Notes: generated from the sequence alone by a model not told the origin. A DNA stretch of 64,000 bases from Anaerolineae bacterium (GCA_022821805.1 JAJECX010000011.1:56577-120576), one strand, 5' to 3'; shown: positions 44,078-52,221, numbered from the stretch's first letter. Translations and numbers: made by a program.

Positions 44078-44656
44078 ATGGCCATCCAGGAAAAGCTATA
44101 CACGGTGGAGGATCTGTGGGCGATGGAGAGCGACCCCGCCTATGAAGATCGATACCTTTATTTGATCGATGGAAAGTTATATGAGGATGATGTGCCAGGT
44201 AGAATACATGCGCTTTTAGCAGTGAAAATCGGTCGCTATTTGGACGAATTCGCTGAATCGCATGGGCTAGGTGAAGTGACAGTTGAGTGCGGCTTCCACC
44301 CGCCCGAAACCCGCTATACCGCGCTGCTGCCTGATGTCGCCTTTCAGCGTTTCGACCAGTTGCCCGACCCGCCACCAGAAGGCTATGTACCCAAAATGCC
44401 AGACTTGGCAGTCGAAATACAATCGCCATCCGACACGATGAGCAAGCTGCGGCAGAAGGCGCGAGCCTACCTCGAAAATGGCACGACCATCGTTTGGCTC
44501 GTTCAGCCAGAGAGGCAAGGCATCGAAGTCTGCCGTCTGGGAGAAGATGGCGCGATCCAGTCCGAGTTTAAGCGCCAGGGCGATTTGCTTGGCGGCTATG
44601 ATTGTATGCCCGGCTTCGAATTGGCGGTAAACAAGCTCTTTCCGCCTGGCAAGTGA
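44078..44656 (+). CDS. Uma2 (DUF820) family protein, first of two
   Basis: A 192-residue PD-(D/E)xK-like protein of the Uma2 family, abundant in Cyanobacteria and Chloroflexota and annotated as putative endonucleases; no cellular role is firmly known. It has the family order: VEDLWAMESD at the start, YLIDGKLYED, an aspartate in LLPDVAFQRF, the glutamate in LAVEIQSPSDTMSKLRQKAR and the lysine in that same helix, then TTIVWLVQPERQGIEVCR. It has its own TATAAT box. A second, divergent Uma2 gene follows 39 bases downstream in the same direction. Confidence 0.9.
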   Translation: MAIQEKLYTVEDLWAMESDPAYEDRYLYLIDGKLYEDDVPGRIHALLAVKIGRYLDEFAESHGLGEVTVECGFHPPETRYTALLPDVAFQRFDQLPDPPPEGYVPKMPDLAVEIQSPSDTMSKLRQKARAYLENGTTIVWLVQPERQGIEVCRLGEDGAIQSEFKRQGDLLGGYDCMPGFELAVNKLFPPGK

Positions 44657-44695
44657 TGCCTATGCGCCCACCCCAGTTTGGCGAGGTCTCATAAT

Positions 44696-45331
44696 ATGAC
44701 CAATCCTTGGTCTATACAATCGATGAGAGATGCGATCGGTACTGCGGTGATGGACTGGCGAAACCGACCTTTGACAATCGACGATGTGCGGGATTGGACT
44801 CATCATCCTGACAATGAATTCTGGGATTTCGAACTGCTTGAGGGCGAACTGATTCCACGCGCGCCACACGGTTTCGCTCAGGGCGTCTTGGCGGCCGACT
44901 TCGCCGTTCATCTTTCGCGCCACGTCATGCAAACCGATGCCGGGTTCTGCACGATTGGCTCGGGATACTACCCAGATGGCGAGAACGACACGCTTGTCGG
45001 CACAGACGTTGCGTTTCTAAGCCACGAGCGCGACCCCGGTTCTCCGCCAGAAGAATGGGTAGCGGCAATGCCGGATATAGCGGTTGAGCTGTTTGAACCC
45101 TGGGATTCGCTGGCGTTGGCCAGACGCAAAGCGGAGGTCTACATGCGCAAGGGCTCGCGCCTGTTTTGGCTTGTGCTGCCCGTGCGGCGCGTTGTTGAAG
45201 TCTCCCGATTGGATGCGGACGCGCGGATTGAAACCGAGTCTCTCGGCTTGGGCGATACCTTGAGCGGCGACGACATCTTGCCCGGCTTCGAATTGGCGAT
45301 CAGCGACATATTCGCTGTGTTGCGCGATTGA
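44696..45331 (+). CDS. Uma2 (DUF820) family protein, second of two
   Basis: A 211-residue divergent paralogue. It keeps the Uma2 core: FELLEGELIPRAPHG, VGTDVAFLSH with the aspartate, DIAVELFEPWDSLALARRKA with the glutamate and lysine, and SRLFWLVLPVRRVVEVSR. The family's S-P-S-D turn has become EPWDS. The N-terminus is longer than in the first copy. ATG 44696 is chosen, with GCGAGG upstream; the frame begins at TTG 44678, and ATG 44723 is also possible. Tandem, divergent Uma2 genes are common in these genomes and their specificity is unknown. Confidence 0.85.
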   Translation: MTNPWSIQSMRDAIGTAVMDWRNRPLTIDDVRDWTHHPDNEFWDFELLEGELIPRAPHGFAQGVLAADFAVHLSRHVMQTDAGFCTIGSGYYPDGENDTLVGTDVAFLSHERDPGSPPEEWVAAMPDIAVELFEPWDSLALARRKAEVYMRKGSRLFWLVLPVRRVVEVSRLDADARIETESLGLGDTLSGDDILPGFELAISDIFAVLRD

Positions 45332-45367
45332 GTTTCGATCCACAAGCGACGAAAAGGAGCGCTTGCC

Positions 45368-45793
45368 ATGCCCGTTGACATCGTTCTCGATTACGGTACG
45401 CGAACAACTATTAACGTCCGTCACCACCAATGGCACGTCGACGAACCGGCCGAGGCCGGCGGCAGCGATACCGCGCCGACGCCGGGCGAAATGATGCTGG
45501 GCGCGCTTGGCTCCTGCATGGCGATCACCTGCCGCCTCTATGCCGAGCGCAAAGGCTGGGACCTGCGGCGCGTCGAAGTCAAGCTTGATTATGAGCGTTT
45601 CAAGGGCGGCGACTATCCAGCCCACGAAGGGAGCGACGCCTTCGTCCATGAAGTGCGCGAGGCGCTGATCTTTCACGGCAGCCTCGACGAAAAGCAGCTA
45701 AGACGACTGCGCGATATCGCTGGCAAATGCCCGATTCACCGCCTGTTGGAATACCCTACCTATTTTGTTGAGTTGGCGCTGGCGGAGGAATAG
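45368..45793 (+). CDS. OsmC family peroxidase-like protein
   Basis: A 141-residue OsmC/Ohr-fold protein that probably reduces organic hydroperoxides with a pair of cysteines. Cys50 lies in MMLGALGSCMAITCRLYAER, and a second cysteine in AGKCPIHRLLEYPTYF matches the OsmC pattern (usually CPV or CPI-H). The protein lacks the leading extension of some OsmC proteins. A ribosome site AAGGAG precedes the ATG. It is convergent with the DUF2179 gene six bases away. The nearby msrA gene also deals with oxidative damage, although no common control is visible. Confidence 0.9.
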   Translation: MPVDIVLDYGTRTTINVRHHQWHVDEPAEAGGSDTAPTPGEMMLGALGSCMAITCRLYAERKGWDLRRVEVKLDYERFKGGDYPAHEGSDAFVHEVREALIFHGSLDEKQLRRLRDIAGKCPIHRLLEYPTYFVELALAEE

Positions 45794-45799
45794 GCAGCC

Positions 45800-46330
45800 T
45801 CATCGACGATGCGCGCGAATCCAGCCGCCGCGAATAAACTCCGAGTGTTCCACCGTCACAAACACATCTTCCTTGATGTCGTGGATGATCTTCAAGACTT
45901 GATGCAGATCGCGCCGATGAACGATGATGCGAAGTTCTTCCACCTCGCCATGCGCGCCCTCGCCCATGATCTCGGTGACGCCATGCCCGCGCTCTCGCAG
46001 CGCCAGCGCCATCTTGTGTGAGATTTCGCGCGTCGCGATAACCGTTACGCTCTCGTACGATTTGACAAAGCGATTTTCCACCTGCATGCCGACGATGCCG
46101 CCGACCGCGAAGCCAAAGACATAGGCGGCCAGATTGGGTATATTGTTCAGGTCGGTGATGACATGCCCGGCCGTGTAGGCGAAGAGCAGCGACTCCAAGG
46201 AAGCAAAAGCGAAGCTCCATACGCGCTGCTCGCGCGATACCAGAATCAGACGCAGCGTTCCGATCACATTATTGGTGACACGCAGCGCGAATATGAGGAT
46301 CGGCAGGAAATCAGGCTCGAGAATTGTCAT
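45800..46330 (-). CDS. DUF2179/UPF0316 family membrane protein
   Basis: A 176-residue protein with three membrane segments in the first 100 residues (PILIFALRVTNNVIGTLRLI, WSFAFASLESLLFAYTAGHV and AYVFGFAVGGIVGMQVENRF), followed by a soluble domain of DUF2179 type (GHGVTEIMGEGAHGEVEELR, IHDIKEDVFVTVEH). The N-terminal part matches DUF5698 and the whole is the UPF0316 arrangement, suggested to be a sensor or transporter-associated protein but not characterised. ATG 46330 has GAGGAT upstream and is preferred over 46366. Confidence 0.87.
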   Translation of the reverse strand: MTILEPDFLPILIFALRVTNNVIGTLRLILVSREQRVWSFAFASLESLLFAYTAGHVITDLNNIPNLAAYVFGFAVGGIVGMQVENRFVKSYESVTVIATREISHKMALALRERGHGVTEIMGEGAHGEVEELRIIVHRRDLHQVLKIIHDIKEDVFVTVEHSEFIRGGWIRAHRR

Positions 46331-46468
46331 GGCATCCTCTATCGATTTTGAAATTACGTTTCTCATTTTAGCGACAATCCAAACGGCATACGTCGCTTAC
46401 CCTACTCAAAACCGCCTCGCTATGGTCAACTGAAATCGCCCAGCAATTTCACCAGGCGAAGGCAATCC

Positions 46469-47305
46469 ATGTCCCACAGCCCCAAAGCATTGCTTGACAG
46501 CTATCAAATCCTGCCCAAGAAAAGCCTGGGGCAAAACTTCATGCACGACCCCAACGCGCTGGAGAAGATCGTGGCGTCAGCCGAGCCCTCGCCGAGTGAT
46601 ACAGTCGTGGAAGTTGGCGCCGGCGCCGGCGCCCTGACCGATATTTTGGCTCGCGCCGCCCGGCAAGTCTTCAGTATCGAGGTCGACGAGCGCTTGCGTC
46701 CCTTGCTGGAAGAGCGCTTTGATGACCGCGCAAACGTCTACCTCGTATTCGACGACATCCTGAAGACGAACGTCACCGCCCTGGTTGGCGCCTCAGATTA
46801 CATCGTAGTGGCGAACGTACCCTACTACATCAGTTCGGCGATCCTCTGGCGTTTCCTAGAATCGGCAAGATCGCCCAGGCGCATGATATTGACCATGCAA
46901 TACGAAGTGGCGGAGCGCGTAATTGGGGCGCCCGGCGCGATGAACCTGCTCTCGATCGCCACACAGTTTTACGGCGCGCCGCGCATCGTCGGCAAGTTCG
47001 GTCCCGCCGTATTCTGGCCGCGCCCCAACATCGACAGCGCCATCGTCCGCATCGATACACATGAGGCGCCGCCGGTCAATGTGCCATCGCGCGAGCTATT
47101 CTTCCGCGTGGTTAAAGCGGGTTTCAGCATGAAGCGCAAGCAGTTGAAAAACTCGCTTTCCGGCGGATTGCAAATTAGATCTGCGATCAGCCGCGACTTG
47201 CTGCGCGCCGCCGAGATTGACCCGCAGCGCCGCGCCGAGACCTTGTCCCTAGCTGAATGGGCGCGCCTGACCCGAACGGTCGCCGATGAGAAAATCGCGC
47301 TCTAA
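46469..47305 (+). CDS. rsmA: 16S rRNA (adenine1518-N6/adenine1519-N6)-dimethyltransferase
   Basis: RsmA (KsgA) dimethylates the two adjacent adenines near the 3' end of 16S rRNA in late small-subunit assembly. The 278-residue protein has the N-terminal KKSLGQNFMHDPNALEKIV, the SAM-binding VVEVGAGAGALTDILA, the catalytic NVPYYISSAILWRFLE and the C-terminal KAGFSMKRKQLKNSL of the rRNA adenine dimethylase family. Loss of this enzyme gives kasugamycin resistance in other bacteria. It stands alone, with no overlapping neighbours. Confidence 0.96.
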   Translation: MSHSPKALLDSYQILPKKSLGQNFMHDPNALEKIVASAEPSPSDTVVEVGAGAGALTDILARAARQVFSIEVDERLRPLLEERFDDRANVYLVFDDILKTNVTALVGASDYIVVANVPYYISSAILWRFLESARSPRRMILTMQYEVAERVIGAPGAMNLLSIATQFYGAPRIVGKFGPAVFWPRPNIDSAIVRIDTHEAPPVNVPSRELFFRVVKAGFSMKRKQLKNSLSGGLQIRSAISRDLLRAAEIDPQRRAETLSLAEWARLTRTVADEKIAL

Positions 47306-47387
47306 TGAAAGACTTATGCCGCCGTAGGACTTCCGCAATCTTATTGAGCGACACTGAAGACAAATCTAGGACGCAAGGAAAGCTATC

Positions 47388-47924
47388 ATGAGTATAGAAA
47401 TCGCGACATTGGGCGGTGGCTGCTTTTGGTGTGTGGAAGCCGTCTTTAATCAGCTTGTCGGCGTCGAATCGGCTATTTCAGGCTATATGGGCGGCCATGT
47501 CGAAAACCCGACCTACGAGCAAGTATGCGCCAAGAACACCGGGCACGCCGAAGTGGTGAACGTCACCTTCGACAATGAAATGATCAGCCTTGAAGATGTC
47601 CTCAACATCTTCTTCGCCACGCACGATCCGACTACGATGAATCGCCAGGGAAACGATGTCGGTCCCCAGTATCGTTCCGGAATCTGGTACCACAGCGAAG
47701 AGCAAAAGCGCATCGCCGAAGAGACGATCGCGCGGATTGAAGCGGAGGGGATCTATCGCGACAGCATCGTCACCGAAGTCACGCCGGCTAGCGCATTTTG
47801 GGTCGCCGAAGATTATCACCAGGACTACTTCGTCAACAATCCGCGTTCAGGCTATTGCGCCTACGTCATCGCGCCCAAGGTCGCCAAGTTCCGCAAGCAA
47901 TATTTCGAGCGACTCAAGCGCTAA
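47388..47924 (+). CDS. msrA: Peptide methionine sulfoxide reductase MsrA
   Basis: A 178-residue enzyme that reduces methionine-S-sulfoxide in proteins and free methionine. The catalytic motif GGGCFWC (Cys12 nucleophile) lies at the start, followed by SGYMGGHVENPTYEQVCAKN and the conserved GHAEVV. The C-terminal GYCAYVIAPK supplies one resolving cysteine. Length is normal for a cytosolic stand-alone MsrA. No msrB is adjacent. A cluster of palindromic repeats begins 22 bases after its stop. Confidence 0.96.
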   Translation: MSIEIATLGGGCFWCVEAVFNQLVGVESAISGYMGGHVENPTYEQVCAKNTGHAEVVNVTFDNEMISLEDVLNIFFATHDPTTMNRQGNDVGPQYRSGIWYHSEEQKRIAEETIARIEAEGIYRDSIVTEVTPASAFWVAEDYHQDYFVNNPRSGYCAYVIAPKVAKFRKQYFERLKR

Positions 47925-47946
47925 ATCCCGCCGACGCGCAGAAAAT

Positions 47947-48061
47947 GTAGGGGCGACTCTGTGAGTCGCCCTTTCGAATCGCGCAAACGGGCGACCCAAT
48001 GGGTCGCCCCTACAATTCTCGCTTGAAATCAAAAAAGGGCGACCCGATGGGCCGCCCCTAC
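47947..48061. repeat. Cluster of three palindromic repeats between msrA and rplA
   Basis: Three copies of the dispersed element: GTAGGGGCGACTC-TGTGAGTCGCCC (47947-47971), then in the opposite orientation GGGCGACCC-AAT-GGGTCGCCCCTAC (47989-48013) and GGGCGACCCGATGGGCCGCC (starting 48037, ending 48061). It lies between two convergent genes, where it can act as a two-way terminator-like structure (inference). Copies 2 and 3 differ from each other by two or so bases. Confidence 0.88.
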
Positions 48062-48085
48062 CATGTTCAGACTGGTGAAAAGCTG

Positions 48086-48772
48086 CTAGATCCCCGCCTC
48101 GACGCGCACGCCAGGTCCCATCGTCGAGGTCAACACCATGCGGCGCACGTAAGCGCCCTTTTGCGATTCGGGTTTGGCTGCCCGCACCGCATCCACCAGC
48201 GTCTGCAGGTTCTCGCCAAGCTGTTCCTGCGTGAAGCTCGCTTTGCCCACTGGAATATGCAGGTTTCCCGTGCGGTCATTGCGGAATTCAACTCGCCCGG
48301 CTTTCAATTCGCCGATCACGCGGGGGATATCATCGGGCGGCACAACGGTGCCGGCTTTGGGGTTCGGCATCAAGCCGCGCGGACCCAGGATGCGGGCGAT
48401 TGGTCCAATCTTGCGCATCATCGGCGGCGTGGCGATCGTCGCGTCAAATTCCAGCCAGCCGTCATTGCGAATCTGGTTGATCACTTCGTCGCTGCCGATG
48501 ATATCGGCGCCGGCGGCCAGCGTCGCCTCTTCCTGTCCCTCTTCGACAAAAGCCAGAATGCGAATTGTCTTGCCGGTGCCATGTGGCAGCATAACCGTTG
48601 TGCGGATCTGCTGATCGCTGTGGCGCGGATCAATGCCCAGCCGAAAATGCACCTCAATCGTCTCATCGAACTTCGCTTTGGCGTTGTCCTTCACCAACTT
48701 CAGCGCCTCTTCCATCGGATAGTTCCGCTGCCGATCAAAGGTCTTCAGCGCGTCTTTATATCGCTTTCCCAT
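48086..48772 (-). CDS. rplA: 50S ribosomal protein L1
   Basis: A 228-residue L1, which forms the mobile stalk near the E site and releases deacylated tRNA. It begins MGKRYKDALKTFDRQRNYPM and carries PHGTGKTIRI, LGPRGLMPNPKAGTVVP and GNLHIPVGKASFTQEQLGEN, all conserved in L1. It is the last gene of the secE-nusG-rplK-rplA series on the minus strand, 100 bases after rplK. In many bacteria L1 represses its own operon, but no leader was analysed here. The next typical genes, rplJ and rplL, are not downstream; msrA and repeats lie there instead. Confidence 0.97.
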   Translation of the reverse strand: MGKRYKDALKTFDRQRNYPMEEALKLVKDNAKAKFDETIEVHFRLGIDPRHSDQQIRTTVMLPHGTGKTIRILAFVEEGQEEATLAAGADIIGSDEVINQIRNDGWLEFDATIATPPMMRKIGPIARILGPRGLMPNPKAGTVVPPDDIPRVIGELKAGRVEFRNDRTGNLHIPVGKASFTQEQLGENLQTLVDAVRAAKPESQKGAYVRRMVLTSTMGPGVRVEAGI

Positions 48773-48872
48773 TGTTTACTCTCCTAGTGGTCAACGGGCG
48801 TCTGCGCCCTCCCACAAACTCAAATCAACCTGTTCCACGGCTTGCCACATCTGCCACCGATCGTTGGCTTGG

Positions 48873-49298
48873 CTAGTCAGCGACCTTGATGCCCATTTGG
48901 CGGGCGGTGCCCTCAACTTGACGCATCGCGCCTTCTATGTCAATCGCGTTCATATCGACCATCTTGACCTGGGCGATCTCTCGCACTTGATTGCGATTCA
49001 GCACCGCCACCGTTTCCGTCAGCGGATTGGAAGCGGCTTTCTCAATGCCAGCCGCCCTCTTGATTAGGAAGGACGTCGGCGGGCTCTTGAGGGCGAATCT
49101 GAAGGAGCCATCCATGAAGATCGTGATCTCGGCTGGCACGATCTCACCCATTCGGCTTGATGTGCGGCCGTTGTACTCTTTGCAAAACTGCATCAGATTG
49201 ATGCCGTGCTGCGCCAGCGCCGGTCCAATCGGCGGCGCCGGATTGGCTTTGCCCGCCGGTATTTGCAACTTGACGATCGCTTTGACTTTCTTTGCCAT
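48873..49298 (-). CDS. rplK: 50S ribosomal protein L11
   Basis: A 141-residue L11, part of the GTPase-associated centre and needed for the RelA-mediated stringent response. It has [20 protein letters not shown] and the C-terminal RNA-binding domain ([17 protein letters not shown] text [40 protein letters not shown]). Length and order are standard. It lies between nusG and rplA as in most bacteria. Confidence 0.97.
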   Translation of the reverse strand: MAKKVKAIVKLQIPAGKANPAPPIGPALAQHGINLMQFCKEYNGRTSSRMGEIVPAEITIFMDGSFRFALKSPPTSFLIKRAAGIEKAASNPLTETVAVLNRNQVREIAQVKMVDMNAIDIEGAMRQVEGTARQMGIKVAD

Positions 49299-49390
49299 GC
49301 TGAATCCTCGTCTCTTCTCAAAAGCATCCCGGCCACTTAAGCCGGGACTGTGACTTCAAACTTCGCATCGACGATACGCGATCGCCCGTT

Positions 49391-50062
49391 CTACATTCTT
49401 TCCACTTCCATAAAGCTGAGCACGACCGCGGTTTCCCGCCCGAAAAAGTCGACCATGACGCGCACCTTTTCGCGACCCGAATCGATGGTGGCTACCGTGC
49501 CGGGAAAATCATTAAAGGGTCCGCCGACAATCCGCACACGCTCGCCGATCTTGTAATCGACTTTGACCACCGTATCTTCGGAATCCATGCGGTCCATGAT
49601 GCGCTTTACTTCTTCCACCCGCAGCGGCGTCGGCTGGCTGTCGCCACCGACGAATCCGACTACGCCCGGCGTATTGCGCACCGTATACCAGGCGTCCTTG
49701 TCCAGCTCGCCCTCATCTTGGTCCCAGCGCATCTGCACCATGACATAACCGGGAAAGACGCGCTTCTCCACGGTGCGGCGCTTGCCGTCTTTGACTTCGA
49801 TTTCGTCTTCCGTCGGAATCAGCACATCGTAGATCTGGTCTTGCATGCCCATCGTTTCGATACGTTGACGCAAGGCATGCTCGACCTTTTTCTCGTAGCC
49901 GGAATAGCAGTGGATGAAGAACCAACTGCGTTCGAGGTCGTCTTCGGTCCCGTCATCCAGCGCGATATTCAATCCCTCTTCGTCATCTGAGGGATCTTCC
50001 AGGACCACCGGCTCCGGATCGTAGTCGGTCAGTGTTTGTGTGTCTTGCGATTGTTCGCTCAT
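49391..50062 (-). CDS. nusG: Transcription termination/antitermination factor NusG
   Basis: A 223-residue NusG that binds RNA polymerase and couples it to ribosomes or Rho. An acidic, flexible N-terminal extension of about 45 residues precedes the NGN domain (WFFIHCYSGYEKKVEHALRQ, FPGYVMVQM, NTPGVVGFVG), and the C-terminal KOW domain (IGERVRIVGGPFNDFPGTVA) follows. The acidic extension is longer than in E. coli. ATG 50062 is preferred; the frame is open to 50101, with ATG 50074 also possible and no ideal ribosome site. It follows secE in the cluster. Confidence 0.95.
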   Translation of the reverse strand: MSEQSQDTQTLTDYDPEPVVLEDPSDDEEGLNIALDDGTEDDLERSWFFIHCYSGYEKKVEHALRQRIETMGMQDQIYDVLIPTEDEIEVKDGKRRTVEKRVFPGYVMVQMRWDQDEGELDKDAWYTVRNTPGVVGFVGGDSQPTPLRVEEVKRIMDRMDSEDTVVKVDYKIGERVRIVGGPFNDFPGTVATIDSGREKVRVMVDFFGRETAVVLSFMEVERM

Positions 50063-50104
50063 GGGTTTTTTCATCCAGACTAACAGAAGCCGCAGCGGCA
50101 AGCC

Positions 50105-50497
50105 TTAAATCGACCCGCGCCGAATCATAAAGAAAGCGCCGCCGACCATCGCCACGATCACCGCCAGCAGCATCCAAGCCATGCCCGGGTTCAAACCGAT
50201 GCGCATGAACTCCGACCAGATCACCGCCAGAATCCCCAGAAATATCGCCGACGCAATCGTCACATTGATGCAGAGAATCGTCAGGCGACGAGTATCATGC
50301 CGGCTGGGCCAAGCCACCTTGTTCAACTCGGAACGCACATTGCTGAAATAGTCGACCGTCATATACAGCGGGCGCGTGATGGCGTTGCCCTGTGGCTCGG
50401 CTTTTGCCGTCGTCTTGACCTTGCGACTGCGCCGGCCTGGCGTCGCCTTGCCCTTTTTCTGCGTGATCGCCGCCCGTCTCTGCTCTTCTACCGCCAT
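50105..50497 (-). CDS. secE: Preprotein translocase subunit SecE
   Basis: A 130-residue SecE, part of the SecYEG protein-conducting channel in the membrane. A basic cytosolic N-terminus of about 50 residues (KKGKATPGRRSRKVKT) precedes the conserved amphipathic SecE motif YFSNVRSELNKVAWPSRHDT, then a membrane helix (LTILCINVTIASAIFLGILA) and a second hydrophobic stretch near the C-terminus (MAWMLLAVIVAMVGGAFFMI), unlike the one-helix SecE of many Gram-positive bacteria. The gene lies between tRNA-Trp and nusG, the usual order. Confidence 0.93.
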   Translation of the reverse strand: MAVEEQRRAAITQKKGKATPGRRSRKVKTTAKAEPQGNAITRPLYMTVDYFSNVRSELNKVAWPSRHDTRRLTILCINVTIASAIFLGILAVIWSEFMRIGLNPGMAWMLLAVIVAMVGGAFFMIRRGSI

Positions 50498-50580
50498 TTC
50501 GCAATTGCTCCTCTGCCAATCTTCGGGCGCGCCTGATAGATAAACACCGCCGCGGAGGACGGTGCTTATGGCTCTCGATA

Positions 50581-50653
50581 CAGGGGCAGAAAGACTCGAA
50601 CTCTCGACCTACGGTTTTGGAGACCGTCGCTCTACCAACTGAGCTATACCCCT
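50581..50653 (-). tRNA. tRNA-Trp (anticodon CCA)
   Basis: A complete 73-base cloverleaf on the minus strand. The acceptor stem AGGGGTA pairs with TGCCCCT (one U-G pair) and the discriminator is G. The anticodon arm reads ACGGTCTCCAAAACCGT with CCA in the loop, the T arm is GAGAGTTCGAGTCTTTC-like, and no CCA is encoded. The position just before secE is the common place for tRNA-Trp in bacteria. Confidence 0.95.
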
Positions 50654-50703
50654 ATGCTATCCGCGCGTCCCGTGCCTACTATACACCATTACGCGGCGCA
50701 AAT

Positions 50704-50865
50704 CTACTTGGTTTCTCGGTACAGCACATGCTTGCGCAAGTACGGATCAAATTTGCGCAACTCAAGACGCCCCTGTGTATTGCGGCGGCTCTTCTCGGTG
50801 ATGTAGATGTGACCGCTTTCGGTGCTGCGCAGCTTGACGACGATGCGCTGTCCCTTCTTCGCCAT
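50704..50865 (-). CDS. rpmG: 50S ribosomal protein L33
   Basis: A 53-residue product on the minus strand from ATG 50865: it begins [20 protein letters not shown] and ends [18 protein letters not shown], both typical of L33 (with [16 protein letters not shown] between). It has none of the four zinc-binding cysteines found in some L33 variants, so it is the C-minus, zinc-independent form. GAGGGAAG lies before the ATG. Its place between tRNA-Thr and tRNA-Trp upstream of secE is a common arrangement. The frame is under 60 codons and easily missed. Confidence 0.96.
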   Translation of the reverse strand: MAKKGQRIVVKLRSTESGHIYITEKSRRNTQGRLELRKFDPYLRKHVLYRETK

Positions 50866-50906
50866 TGTCTTCCCTCTAACTAATTACCGATACTTCTCAG
50901 GAAATG

Positions 50907-50978
50907 AGCCTCCGATGAGATTTGAACTCATGACCTCGCCCTTACCAAGGGAGCGCTCTACCCCTGAGCTACGGAGGC
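50907..50978 (-). tRNA. tRNA-Thr (anticodon GGT)
   Basis: A 72-base cloverleaf on the minus strand. The acceptor stem GCCTCCG/CGGAGGC is perfect and the discriminator is T. The D arm is GCTC AGGGGTA GAGC; the anticodon arm is CTCCC TTGGTAA GGGCG, with anticodon GGT; and the T arm is ATGAG TTCAAAT CTCAT. The second pair of the anticodon stem is a T-C mismatch, while all other stems are intact. Confidence 0.9.
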
Positions 50979-51022
50979 ACTCTACCGCTCGCCTATAAGA
51001 GACGAGTGGTTCTTGTCTCAAG

Positions 51023-51105
51023 TGGGCCGGACTGGATTCGAACCAGTGTAGGCTCTCGCCAGCGAATTTACAGTCCGCCCCCTTTAGCCACTCGGGCACC
51101 GACCC
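51023..51105 (-). tRNA. tRNA-Tyr (anticodon GTA)
   Basis: An 83-base tRNA of type II with a long variable arm on the minus strand. The acceptor stem GGGTCGG pairs with CCGGCCC (one T-G pair) and the discriminator is A. The D arm starts TGCCCGAGTGGCTAAAGGGG, as in tRNA-Tyr and other long-arm tRNAs; the anticodon loop is CTGTAAA; and the T arm is ACTGG TTCGAAT CCAGT. No CCA is encoded. Confidence 0.95.
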
Positions 51106-51128
51106 CTCTGATTCGACTGTTAAGCCGA

Positions 51129-51201
51129 AGCCACCACTGGGACTCGAACCCAGAACAACCTGTTTACAAAACAGGTGCTCTGCCAATTGAGCTATGGTGG
51201 C
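51129..51201 (-). tRNA. tRNA-Thr (anticodon TGT)
   Basis: A 73-base cloverleaf on the minus strand. The acceptor stem GCCACCA/TGGTGGC is perfect, and the discriminator is T. The D arm is GCTC AATTGGCA GAGC, the anticodon arm CCTGT TTTGTAA ACAGG with anticodon TGT, and the T arm CTGGG TTCGAGT CCCAG. It is the first of three tRNAs ahead of rpmG in the direction of transcription. Confidence 0.95.
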
Positions 51202-51291
51202 GCAACCGCGAGATTGTACCACGCCGGCAGAGCGTCCTCAAGGTTTGCTTCCCCTGATGAAGGGCGATTGTACGACAGGCGACTCCGCATG

Positions 51292-52221
51292 TCAAGATGG
51301 TTCGACACCGCCGGAATCGGCATCGGGATCGAGAAAGTCTGCGCGCGCCCAGGCCGGATCGGGATATTGATAAAAGCCCCGCCCAGCCTTCACGCCCAAA
51401 TCGCCCCGCTCCACCCGCTCAGTCAGAATGGGACGCGGAAGGTCCTCCGCATCGCCGCTTTCGGCTGCGTAGCGCAGCTCAATATCGCGAATGACATCGA
51501 GACCGATGCGATCCATTTGCGCGAAGGGCGGCGGCTTCTCGCGCCCGAACTTGATCATCCAGGCGCGGTCGATATCCTCGATGCTCGCCACTCCACTGTC
51601 AGCAACGCGCATCGCCTCTTTCTTCACCGCTCGCCAGACTCGATTGAAAACAAAGCCGGTGCTCTCTCTCCGCACGCGCAAAGGCAGAATCGATATCGCC
51701 CGCGCGAATGCCGTCAACCCGTCGAGTACATCCGGACGGGTGCAACTGCCCCCGCCGATTTCCACCATCGGGCTGTCCCAGACCGGCAGATAAAAATGCA
51801 AGTTGGCGACTCGCTCCGGTCGTTCAGTCGCGTCTTCCAGCGCGCTCACGCGGATGGAGGAGCTGTTGCTGGCGATGATGGCCTCAGCCGGCAGCAGACG
51901 ATCCATCTGCGCGAAGACTTCCCGCTTGAGCGCGATCCGCTCGGGCGCCGCTTCAATCGCCAAGTCGATACCAGCCAGCGCGACGGATAGATTCGATTCG
52001 TACTGAATGCGATCAAAGACGCTGGCTTCATCCGAGACGGCCAAATCGCCCGACTCGATCCATCCGGCGACGATCTGACGCTGCCATCCTTCGGCGTCTC
52101 GCAAAACCTCCGCCACGACATCGTAAAGCGCCACCGAGAAACCATGCCGCGCGCACTGAAGCGCAATCTGCCGCCCCATCGTGCCGGCGCCGACCACCGC
52201 CACGAGCCGAATCTCCTTCAT
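51292..52221 (-). CDS. 3-hydroxyacyl-CoA dehydrogenase-like oxidoreductase (second paralogue)
   Basis: A 309-residue NAD-dependent enzyme of the 3-hydroxyacyl-CoA dehydrogenase family. It has the Rossmann motif VAVVGAGTMGRQIALQCARH, IEAAPERIALKREVFAQMD, the serine in IIASNSSSIRVSAL, a histidine in NLHFYLPVW, a glutamate in MVEIGGG and an asparagine in GFVFNRVWRAV. The usual HFFNPP is replaced by HFYLPV, so the substrate may differ from that of the neighbour; lambda-crystallin/gulonate dehydrogenase-like activity is an alternative. ATG 52221 has a strong GGGAGG site; the upstream extension to 52299 is not family-like. It follows its paralogue by about 20 bases in one operon. Confidence 0.87.
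   Translation of the reverse strand: MKEIRLVAVVGAGTMGRQIALQCARHGFSVALYDVVAEVLRDAEGWQRQIVAGWIESGDLAVSDEASVFDRIQYESNLSVALAGIDLAIEAAPERIALKREVFAQMDRLLPAEAIIASNSSSIRVSALEDATERPERVANLHFYLPVWDSPMVEIGGGSCTRPDVLDGLTAFARAISILPLRVRRESTGFVFNRVWRAVKKEAMRVADSGVASIEDIDRAWMIKFGREKPPPFAQMDRIGLDVIRDIELRYAAESGDAEDLPRPILTERVERGDLGVKAGRGFYQYPDPAWARADFLDPDADSGGVEPS

Noticed and set aside
47947..48061. Possible CRISPR array (three repeats with spacers)
   Set aside because: The units are palindromes in mixed orientation with unequal, very short spacers, and the same element occurs singly elsewhere; no cas genes are present.
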